Source of the DNA: Pseudomonas hormoni
Lineage (GTDB): Bacteria > Pseudomonadota > Gammaproteobacteria > Pseudomonadales > Pseudomonadaceae
Length of the DNA stretch: 64,000 bases
Reading direction: 5' to 3'
Assembly (NCBI RefSeq): GCF_018502625.1
Contig: NZ_CP075566.1
Span: 4,574,001 to 4,638,000, forward strand
Below the pieces are notes generated by a model, which was not told the origin of the DNA, ran no database searches, and saw only the letters and a program-made list of their open reading frames with translations. The translations under genes were made by a program, and so were the position numbers. Shown here piece after piece: positions 44,809 through 51,577 of the stretch; positions within the stretch are counted from its first letter, which is position 1; each line of letters begins with the position of its first letter.

Positions 44809-45804
44809 ATGTCTAACCAAGTCTCCACGCCCTTGCGGCGCGTCAGCATCCTGGCTATCGACCGGGTTTTCGCTTCCACCCTCATGCAAGCCAAGGATTT
44901 CTTCCACCTGGCCAGTCTGCGTTATGGCAAACAACTGGGCCAGGGCCTGACACCGGCGTTCGAAACGCGGCTGGTCAGCCCGGATGGCAAACCGGTGAAC
45001 AGCTTCAGCGATGTGATCATGCCGGTGGACGGCGGCCTCGAAAACGCTGACGTCATCATCCTCCCGGCGTTCTGGGACGATTTCGAAACCCTTTGCCAAC
45101 GTTATCCACAGGTCCTGCCTTGGCTGCGCCAGCAACATGCTCGCGGTGCGGTACTCTGCGGTGAGGCCACGGGGGTGTTCTGGCTCGCCGAAGCCGGACT
45201 GCTCGATGGCAAGGAAGCGACCACCTACTGGCGCTTCTTCAACGCCTTTGCCGAGCGTTTCCCGAGGGTTCAGCTCAATCAGGACAAGCACCTGACCGAC
45301 GCCGACAACCTGTATTGCGCCGGCGGCACCACCTCGGCGTGCGACCTCTACATCTACCTGATCGAGCGCTTCTGCGGCGCCAACGTGGCCCAGGCCGTAG
45401 CCCGCGACATTCTCTATGAAGTGCAGCGCAGCTATTCGCCGGGACGCATCGGTTTCGGCGGGCAGAAGCTGCACCAGGACGTGATCATCCTGCAGATCCA
45501 GCACTGGCTCGAGGAACACTTCGCCGACAAGTTCCGCTTCGAAGACGTGGCGCGCGAGCATGGCATGAGCATCCGCAACTTCATGCGCCGCTTCCAGACC
45601 GCCACCGGCGACAAGCCGCTGCATTACCTGCAACGCCTGCGCATTGAAACGGCAAAGGGCTTGCTGTCCGGTAGTCGCAAAAGCATCAAGACTATCAGTT
45701 ATGAAGTCGGATATGACGATGCGAGCTTCTTCGCGCGACTGTTCCGCCAGCACACTGAGTTGTCGCCGAACCAGTATCGACAGCAGTTTCAGCAAGCGGC
45801 GTAA
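44809..45804 (+). CDS. GlxA-family transcriptional regulator (DJ-1/PfpI + AraC domains)
   Basis: 331 residues. An N-terminal class I glutamine amidotransferase-like domain (about 10-200, with AVLCGEATGVFWLAEAGLLD) acts as a sensor, and a C-terminal AraC-type double helix-turn-helix covers about 225-325 (DVAREHGMSIRNFMRRFQTA and ISYEVGYDDASFFARLFRQH). A cysteine lies at the place of the nucleophile elbow, though the local sequence is atypical. The divergent arrangement with the acyl-CoA dehydrogenase, 145 bp apart, suggests shared regulation. Effector unknown. Confidence 0.9.
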   Translation: MSNQVSTPLRRVSILAIDRVFASTLMQAKDFFHLASLRYGKQLGQGLTPAFETRLVSPDGKPVNSFSDVIMPVDGGLENADVIILPAFWDDFETLCQRYPQVLPWLRQQHARGAVLCGEATGVFWLAEAGLLDGKEATTYWRFFNAFAERFPRVQLNQDKHLTDADNLYCAGGTTSACDLYIYLIERFCGANVAQAVARDILYEVQRSYSPGRIGFGGQKLHQDVIILQIQHWLEEHFADKFRFEDVAREHGMSIRNFMRRFQTATGDKPLHYLQRLRIETAKGLLSGSRKSIKTISYEVGYDDASFFARLFRQHTELSPNQYRQQFQQAA

Positions 45805-45819
45805 GCCCACTGCGCCCCT

Positions 45820-45907
45820 GTAGGAGCACAGCTTGCTGGCGATGAACGATGACGCGGTTTGCCTGACACACCGTATCGCTGCAATCGCGGGCAAGCCTTG
45901 CTCCTAC
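45820..45907. repeat. REP doublet
   Basis: GTAGGAGCACAGCTTGCTGG on the left and ATCGCGGGCAAGCCTTGCTC continuing CTACAG on the right, in inverted orientation, after the regulator gene. Confidence 0.85.
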
Positions 45908-45934
45908 AGATTAGCGGCGCCTGTCGAAAATCCG

Positions 45935-45966
45935 AAAAAAAAGGCCTGCAATGCAGGCCTTTTTTA
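45935..45966. terminator. Bidirectional terminator between the regulator gene and zapE
   Basis: AAAAAAGGCCTGC and GCAGGCCTTTTTT form a symmetric hairpin with a 3-nt loop and A/T tracts on both sides, between two convergent genes. Confidence 0.9.
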
Positions 45967-45979
45967 TGTTTTCGCATGT

Positions 45980-47074
45980 CTACGGCTTATGCGCCCGGGA
46001 CAGGAATTCGTGTGACTGCATTTCCAGCAAACGGCTGAGGGTGCGCTGGAACTCGAAGTTCAGGCGACCGCCGGTGTAGAGATCCTTCAGCTCGACTTCA
46101 GCGGAAATGATCAGCTTGACGTTTCGGTCGTAGAACTCGTCAACCATGTTGATAAAGCGTCGGGCGATGTCGTCGGTGGTGACGCTCATCTGCTCGACAC
46201 CGCTGAGCAACACGGCGTGGAAGATCTTGCCCAGCTCGATGTAATCGTTCTGGCTGCGCGGGCCGTCGCAGAGTTCGCGGAAGTCGAACCAGGCCACGTC
46301 ATCGCAGGTGCGCAAGGCGCGGATTTCGCGGTTCTCGATCATCAGCACATCGTTTTCGATGGCGGCCGTGCATTCCGGCGTCAGGGCGCGAAAGCTTTTG
46401 CGCAGGCTTTCGTGGGACGCTTCGTCGAGCGGGAAGTGGAACAGCTCCGCTTGCTCGAGGTGACGCAGACGGTAATCGACGCCGCTGTCGACGTTGACGA
46501 TCTCGGTGTTCTGCTTGATCAGCGCAATGGCCGGCAGGAAGCGCGCGCGTTGCAGGCCGTCCTTGTACAGACCGTCCGGCACGATGTTCGAAGTCGCGAC
46601 CAGGGTCACGCCGTTCTTGAACAGCTCTTCCATCAGCGTACCGAGGATCATCGCGTCGGTGATGTCGGAGACGAAGAACTCATCGAAACAAATTACTCGC
46701 GACTCGTCGGAGAAACGCTTGGCGATGATGGTCAGCGGGTTTTTCTCACCGCCGAGGGTCTTCATTTCTTCGTGCACGCGCTTCATGAAGCGGTGGAAGT
46801 GAGTGCGGGTCTTTTCCTTGAACGGCAGCGCTTCGAAGAAGGTGTCGACCAGGTAGGTCTTGCCGCGGCCTACGCCACCCCAGAAATACAGGCCCTTGAC
46901 CGGCGCCTGTTCTTTCTTGCCAAACAGCTTGCCGAGCAGGCCCGGTTTGTTCTGCGAGGCTGCGACCAGATCGTCGTACAGGCGCTGCAAATGGCGCACG
47001 GCGGTTTCCTGCGCGGCGTCATGGAAGAATTCCGGGCGTTTCAGATCAGCTTGATATCGTTCTAGGGGCGTCAT
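45980..47074 (-). CDS. zapE: Cell division AFG1-like ATPase ZapE
   Basis: 364 residues. Walker A GVGRGKT (residues 67-73, in YFWGGVGRGKTYLVD), Walker B VICFDEFFVSD and the sensor segment LVATSNIVPDGLYKDG are clear. ZapE binds the late Z ring and destabilises FtsZ polymers in an ATP-dependent way; it is related to mitochondrial AFG1/LACE1. It stands alone between terminators. Confidence 0.95.
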   Translation of the reverse strand: MTPLERYQADLKRPEFFHDAAQETAVRHLQRLYDDLVAASQNKPGLLGKLFGKKEQAPVKGLYFWGGVGRGKTYLVDTFFEALPFKEKTRTHFHRFMKRVHEEMKTLGGEKNPLTIIAKRFSDESRVICFDEFFVSDITDAMILGTLMEELFKNGVTLVATSNIVPDGLYKDGLQRARFLPAIALIKQNTEIVNVDSGVDYRLRHLEQAELFHFPLDEASHESLRKSFRALTPECTAAIENDVLMIENREIRALRTCDDVAWFDFRELCDGPRSQNDYIELGKIFHAVLLSGVEQMSVTTDDIARRFINMVDEFYDRNVKLIISAEVELKDLYTGGRLNFEFQRTLSRLLEMQSHEFLSRAHKP

Positions 47075-47092
47075 AATTCGTTAGCAAGGCAA

Positions 47093-47125
47093 CAAAAACG
47101 GGCCGTCACTGTAGCGACGGCCCGT
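47093..47125 (-). terminator. Terminator of the hydrolase-trpS operon
   Basis: On the minus strand ACGGGCCGTCGC and GTGACGGCCCGT form a stem followed by TTTTTGTT, about 40 bp beyond the trpS stop and upstream of zapE. Confidence 0.85.
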
Positions 47126-47164
47126 GGGAATGGCAATCGGCCCTTGGTCGGACCGAGCCGTTGA

Positions 47165-48520
47165 TTATTCCTGAACCGGTGTCAGCGCAATCCGCAGGGC
47201 GTCGATGGCGACGTCGCGAGCCGCGCTGTCGGCGAAGGCCGGGCTATCGGCAACGCACTCGCCTTCCAGCCAGACACTGAAACTCAGGTCTTCGCTGCGC
47301 ACGTCCAAAGACTGGCCCGCTTGCAATTGCTTGGTCACCTGACCGGCGGTTTTACCGTCGGCGAAGTTGCGCGACAGCAGCAGTTGCTCGCCATCGGCCG
47401 CCAGCAGACGGAAACGGAAACTGCCGTCATCTTCACGGAAGCTGACAAAACGCGCGGCTTTCGCGGCTTTCTTTTTGGTGGTCGCTGCAACTTGGGTCTG
47501 GGCGACGAAAGAACGCAAGCCGACCGCTTCACGCAATTCGTGGAGGAACGGTGTCGCCACCGAACGAGCCTTTTTCGCACCGATTTGCAGGATATCTTCC
47601 AGATCAGCCGGGCGTTCGATCAGTTGGTGATAACGCTCGCGGGACTCGCCCAACTCGCTGTCGAGCAGCTGGAACAGGCGATTCTTCGCCTCGCCCCAAC
47701 CCAGGCCCTGCAACAGTTCGCTGCGGAACTCGTCGGACTGCGCCGGGGTGGCGAAGGCCTGGAACAGGGTGAACAGGTGCGAATTGTCTGGATCTTTCGC
47801 TTCGCCCGGTGCGCGGGAGTCGGTGACGATCCGCGAGATTGCGTCTTTCATCTCTTTGGCGCTGCTGAACAACGGGATGGTGTTGTCGTAGCTCTTCGAC
47901 ATCTTGCGACCGTCGAGGCCTGGCAGCGTCGCAACGCTTTCTTCGATCAGCGCTTCAGGCATGGTGAAGAATTCTTTGCCCTGGCCAAACAGGTGGTTGA
48001 AGCGCTGGCCGATGTCGCGGGCCATTTCCACGTGCTGGATCTGGTCACGACCGACCGGCACCTTGTGGGCGTTGAACATCAGAATGTCCGCGGCCATCAG
48101 CACCGGGTAGCTGTACAGGCCCATGGTGATGCCTGCATCCGGGTCTTCGCCGGTTTCGACGTTCTTGTCCACCGAGGCCTTGTAGGCGTGGGCGCGGTTA
48201 AGCAGGCCCTTGGCGGCGACGCAAGTCAGCAGCCAGGTCAGCTCGGGGATTTCCGGGATGTCGGACTGGCGATAGAACGTCACGCGGTCCACATCCAGGC
48301 CACCGGCCAGCCAGGTCGCGGCGATTTCCAGACGCGAACGCTGGATGCGCAGCGGGTCATCGCATTTGATCAGGGCGTGGTAGTCGGCCAGGAAGTAGAA
48401 CGAATCGGCATTGCTGTCGCGGCTGGCAAGGATCGCCGGGCGGATGGCGCCGGCGTAGTTGCCCAGGTGCGGCGTGCCGGTGGTGGTGATGCCGGTGAGG
48501 ATACGGGTACGAGTCGTCAT
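47165..48520 (-). CDS. trpS: Tryptophanyl-tRNA synthetase with C-terminal DUF1508-like extension
   Basis: 451 residues, against about 334 in E. coli. The class I synthetase core has the HIGH-equivalent GTPHLGNYAGA and the KMSKS loop (GRKMSKSYDNTIP). After about residue 335 an extra ~115 residues follow, beginning with a lysine/alanine-rich linker (KKKAAKAA) and then FREDDGSFRFRLLAADGEQL, which looks like a YegP/DUF1508 repeat. Start ATG 48520 is preferred over the in-frame ATG 8 codons upstream. It is co-transcribed with the hydrolase gene 24 bp upstream. Confidence 0.96.
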   Translation of the reverse strand: MTTRTRILTGITTTGTPHLGNYAGAIRPAILASRDSNADSFYFLADYHALIKCDDPLRIQRSRLEIAATWLAGGLDVDRVTFYRQSDIPEIPELTWLLTCVAAKGLLNRAHAYKASVDKNVETGEDPDAGITMGLYSYPVLMAADILMFNAHKVPVGRDQIQHVEMARDIGQRFNHLFGQGKEFFTMPEALIEESVATLPGLDGRKMSKSYDNTIPLFSSAKEMKDAISRIVTDSRAPGEAKDPDNSHLFTLFQAFATPAQSDEFRSELLQGLGWGEAKNRLFQLLDSELGESRERYHQLIERPADLEDILQIGAKKARSVATPFLHELREAVGLRSFVAQTQVAATTKKKAAKAARFVSFREDDGSFRFRLLAADGEQLLLSRNFADGKTAGQVTKQLQAGQSLDVRSEDLSFSVWLEGECVADSPAFADSAARDVAIDALRIALTPVQE

Positions 48521-48544
48521 GGGTAATCGCTTGTCAGACTGCAA

Positions 48545-49174
48545 TCAATTCGAAAGACGCGGCAGGATCAGATCCTTGAGATCGGTCAGCTTGCCATGAA
48601 AAAAGTGTCCGCATTCTGCCACTTTAAGCAGCTCATGGGGGCGCTCGAGTTTCGAGGACCAGTCGTAGACGGCTTGCGGGTCGATGACTTCGTCGGTTTC
48701 CGGCTGGATCAGTGTCAGCTCGCCCTGCTGCGGCAGTGGGTCTTCATCGCCGAGGCGCATCACCGCTGGCGCGACCATGAACAAATGCTTGAGTTGTTCG
48801 CCCTTCGTTTCCAGGCGCCCGCCGAGACTGGCTGCAACAAATCCGCCGAAGGAGAAACCGAACAGCGTCAGCGGCAAATCAGGATGTTGCGCCCGCAACC
48901 ATGCGGCCGCCGCTTGAGCATCGTCGACTTCACCGGTGCCCATATCGTGCGAACCTTCGCTGGCACCGACACCACGGTAATTGAAACGCAAGGTAATCAA
49001 ACCGGCATCGCGCGCGGTGCGCTGCAGGGTCGAGACCACTTTGTTGAGCATGGTGCCGCCCTGCACCGGGTTCGGGTGGCAGATCAGCGCGATGCCGCGA
49101 GGCGCTTCGTTGTTCAGGTAAAGTGCTTCCAGTTGACCGACCGGGCCATCAATCACTACAGGGGTTTCGCGCAT
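48545..49174 (-). CDS. Alpha/beta hydrolase
   Basis: 209 residues. The nucleophile elbow GFSFGGFVAAS contains the catalytic serine; CHPNPVQGGTMLNKVV gives the oxyanion-hole HP motif, and LIQPETDEVIDPQ and AECGHFFHGKL carry the acid and histidine. It belongs to the small dienelactone-hydrolase/YdeN-like group. Substrate unknown. Start ATG 49174 is chosen because the upstream open frame is not protein-like; the GGAG is somewhat far away. It precedes trpS in one operon. Confidence 0.88.
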   Translation of the reverse strand: MRETPVVIDGPVGQLEALYLNNEAPRGIALICHPNPVQGGTMLNKVVSTLQRTARDAGLITLRFNYRGVGASEGSHDMGTGEVDDAQAAAAWLRAQHPDLPLTLFGFSFGGFVAASLGGRLETKGEQLKHLFMVAPAVMRLGDEDPLPQQGELTLIQPETDEVIDPQAVYDWSSKLERPHELLKVAECGHFFHGKLTDLKDLILPRLSN

Positions 49175-49318
49175 AAGCAAGGAAGGAACTCCGTGACCTC
49201 GAATCGGGTCGACTCGTCTAGCAAATTGTCTGTGCCGATGTATTGCGAGTGAATCGCGGTATACAGCGCAGGTTCGAGCCGTTAACGTAAAGCAAAGCCG
49301 TTTATAGAGGAAGGACTC

Positions 49319-49753
49319 GTGGAACACTCGCTCTTAGTTTGGTTGTTGCCGACTCTTGCCCTGGTTGTGGGTGTCGCCGTTGGATTCCTGATCGCTCGCC
49401 TGGTGCCGAACGCCGCGCCGAGCAGCACACAACGTCAGCTGGATGACATTCAGGAACGTTTCGACAGTTATCAGAACGAGGTGGTCACCCACTTCAACAG
49501 CACTGCAACCCTGGTCAAGAAACTGACTCAGAGCTATCAGGAAGTGCAGGATCATCTCGCCGAGGGCGCCAACCGCCTGGCCCTGGACGAGCAGACCCGC
49601 CAACGCCTGCTGGCCTCGCTGCACGCCGACGCAGCAGCAGCCCCACGGGAGCGCCTGACGCCGCCGCGCAATCAGGAACCGCCTCGCGACTACGCTCCAA
49701 AAGCCCCAAACGCGCCGGGCATGCTTGATGAGCATTACGGCCTGAAGAAGTAA
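49319..49753 (+). CDS. YhcB (DUF1043/ZapG) family inner-membrane protein
   Basis: 144 residues starting with GTG 49319 behind the strong site AGAGGAAGGA. One N-terminal transmembrane helix (about 5-28, LLPTLALVVGVAVGFLIARL) is followed by a coiled coil (about 38-100, FDSYQNEVVTHFNSTATLVK) and a proline-rich tail. YhcB/ZapG in enterobacteria affects cell shape and division and contacts divisome/elongasome proteins. It is divergent from the hydrolase-trpS pair. Confidence 0.9.
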   Translation: MEHSLLVWLLPTLALVVGVAVGFLIARLVPNAAPSSTQRQLDDIQERFDSYQNEVVTHFNSTATLVKKLTQSYQEVQDHLAEGANRLALDEQTRQRLLASLHADAAAAPRERLTPPRNQEPPRDYAPKAPNAPGMLDEHYGLKK

Positions 49754-49772
49754 TCAGGTTTCGCGCGACATG

Positions 49773-49811
49773 AAAAAGCCCCCGGATGAGTGATTGTCCG
49801 GGGGCTTTTTC
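49773..49811 (+). terminator. Terminator of the YhcB-family gene
   Basis: AAAAAGCCCCCGGA and TCCGGGGGCTTTTT form a 14-bp stem with A and T tracts; it may act in both directions. Confidence 0.92.
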
Positions 49812-49837
49812 AGTTCTGAAGTTTTCATCGCTTGTTC

Positions 49838-49943
49838 TGGCCTCTTCGCGGGCAAGCCCGCTCCCACAGGGTTCTATGTCGATCACAAGATATTGGTCAT
49901 ACACAAATCCCTGTGGGAGCGGGCTTGCCCGCGAAGGGGCCAG
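49838..49943. repeat. REP doublet
   Basis: GGCCTCTTCGCGGGCAAGCC continuing CGCTCCCACAGG, mirrored by CCTGTGGGAGCGGGCTTGCC continuing CGCGAAGGGGCC, with about 40 bp between. It lies between two convergent transcription units. Confidence 0.9.
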
Positions 49944-49955
49944 AACTGGCGATAC

Positions 49956-49996
49956 AAAAAAACCGCCCGATCTGTTGAGGATCGGACGGTTTTTTT
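49956..49996 (-). terminator. Terminator of the OmpA-family lipoprotein gene
   Basis: AAAAAAACCG-CCGATC pairs with GATCGG-CGGTTTTTTT around a 7-nt loop, with T-tract polarity for the minus strand (also usable from the plus strand). Confidence 0.88.
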
Positions 49997-50019
49997 ACGC
50001 CTGGGGTTCAGTCAGACGG

Positions 50020-50748
50020 TTAGGGATACTGCTGAACCGTACCCTGCTGCTGGCCGCCATACTGCTGGCCCGGAATCGCCTTGAGGTTGACCTCGACCCG
50101 ACGGTTCTGCGCCCGGCCATTGACGTCACCATTGCTGGCAACCGGGTTATCCGGGCCGGCACCGCGCGCCGACAGGTTGGTACCACTCACACCCTGGGAA
50201 GTCAGGTAAGTCGCCACGCTCTGAGCCCGACGCTGGGACAGGTCCATGTTGTGCTGACGGCTGCCGGTGCTGTCGGTGTAGCCGACGATCTCGATCTGGT
50301 TCTGGCTGAACTCCTTGAGCGAGCCTGCCAGGTTGTTCAGCGGCTGATAGAAGCTTGAAGCGATGTTCGCCGAATCGGTGGCGAACGTGATGTTGCCCGG
50401 CATGATCAGCTTGATCTGATCGCCCTGACGCTGCACTTCGACGCCGGTATTGGCCATGCTGGCGCGCAGCTTTTTCTCTTGCTGGTCGGCGTAGTAACCG
50501 TAACCGGCAGCGGAAGCCCCCACCACGGCGGCACCGATCAGCGCACCCTTGCCTCGGTTGTCGTGGCCAATGGCAGCACCTGCGAGTGCGCCGGCCAGAG
50601 CGCCAAGGCCACCGTATTTCGCGGTTTTGCTCATGCCTGTGGAACCACCGTCGGCCTGGCCCTGGTTGTCGTAAGGGTTAGGCGAGGCGCAGCCTGACAG
50701 CAAGGCCACAGCCGTAGCGACAATAATCAAACGCTGCTTGGTGAACAT
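50020..50748 (-). CDS. OmpA-family outer-membrane lipoprotein with glycine zipper (YiaD-like)
   Basis: 242 residues. Lipoprotein signal with lipobox LLSGC (C20). A glycine-zipper segment (about 45-80, GGLGALAGALAGAAIGHDNR) is followed by a C-terminal OmpA domain (about 112-220) with the peptidoglycan-binding motif IVGYTDSTGSRQHNMDLSQR. It ends in a Q/G-rich tail. It should tie the outer membrane to the wall. In E. coli the related YiaD suppresses BAM defects. Monocistronic, with a REP doublet and terminator behind it. Confidence 0.9.
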   Translation of the reverse strand: MFTKQRLIIVATAVALLSGCASPNPYDNQGQADGGSTGMSKTAKYGGLGALAGALAGAAIGHDNRGKGALIGAAVVGASAAGYGYYADQQEKKLRASMANTGVEVQRQGDQIKLIMPGNITFATDSANIASSFYQPLNNLAGSLKEFSQNQIEIVGYTDSTGSRQHNMDLSQRRAQSVATYLTSQGVSGTNLSARGAGPDNPVASNGDVNGRAQNRRVEVNLKAIPGQQYGGQQQGTVQQYP

Positions 50749-50849
50749 GAAGAGCTCCTACTTTCTGCATTCTATGGTGCAACGGAACAAGGCATCGGCC
50801 TTAGCGGGCGTTGGATCATTGCGGGCGACGAAAATTCCATCGGTAACCG

Positions 50850-51491
50850 TTAAGCCCGCACAAAAGGGTTGTCGCGCATTTCATCACCCAGACGCGTGTC
50901 CGGCCCGTGCCCAGTCACCACTGTCGCATCTTCATCAAGGGTATACAGACGCTGCTTGATCGAACGCACGATGGTCGCCTGATCGCCACCCCACAAATCC
51001 GTGCGCCCCACCCCGCGACGAAACAGAGTGTCACCGGCAATCAGCAGCTTAGCTTCGGAAAACCAGAAGCTCATGGAACCCGGCGTATGACCAGGCGTGT
51101 GCAATGCCACGCCGCAACCGCAGGCCAGTTCTTCATCATCGGCCAACCAGCGATCGGGGGATGGAACCGGGGTATAAGGCACACCGAACATCTGGCATTG
51201 CATCTCCAGATTGTCCCAGAGGAACTGATCTTCCTTGTGCAGGTGCAAGGTCGCGCCGGTTTTTTCCTTCAACTGACCGGAGGCCAGGAAATGATCCAGG
51301 TGCGCGTGGGTGTGAATGATGCTGACCACCTTCAAGCCCAGGGCGTCCAGCCGAGCCAGGATCAGCTCGTGATTGCCGCCCGGATCGACCACGATGGCCT
51401 TTTTCGTGACCGGATCGCCGATGATCGTGCAGTTGCACTGCAAAGGGCCAACGGGGAAGGTTTCGCGGATGAGGGTCGGTTTCTGGGACAT
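50850..51491 (-). CDS. MBL-fold metallo-hydrolase (glyoxalase II-like, YcbL type)
   Basis: 213 residues. The metal-binding HTHAHLDHFLAS signature and the later histidines in HTPGHTPGS and VTGHGPDT indicate the binuclear site of the glyoxalase II-like branch. It is shorter than true GloB (about 255 residues) and lacks its C-terminal substrate domain, so it is the YcbL/GloC type, probably a thioester hydrolase. Start ATG 51491 (MSQKPTLIRETF) is preferred over an ATG 14 codons upstream. Confidence 0.88.
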   Translation of the reverse strand: MSQKPTLIRETFPVGPLQCNCTIIGDPVTKKAIVVDPGGNHELILARLDALGLKVVSIIHTHAHLDHFLASGQLKEKTGATLHLHKEDQFLWDNLEMQCQMFGVPYTPVPSPDRWLADDEELACGCGVALHTPGHTPGSMSFWFSEAKLLIAGDTLFRRGVGRTDLWGGDQATIVRSIKQRLYTLDEDATVVTGHGPDTRLGDEMRDNPFVRA

Positions 51492-51577
51492 CGGGGCATG
51501 CTCGATAAACAGGGACGGGGGATTTTCGCACACATTGGCATCCCGCCCTTTACCGCCATGTGTATCGACAAACGACG

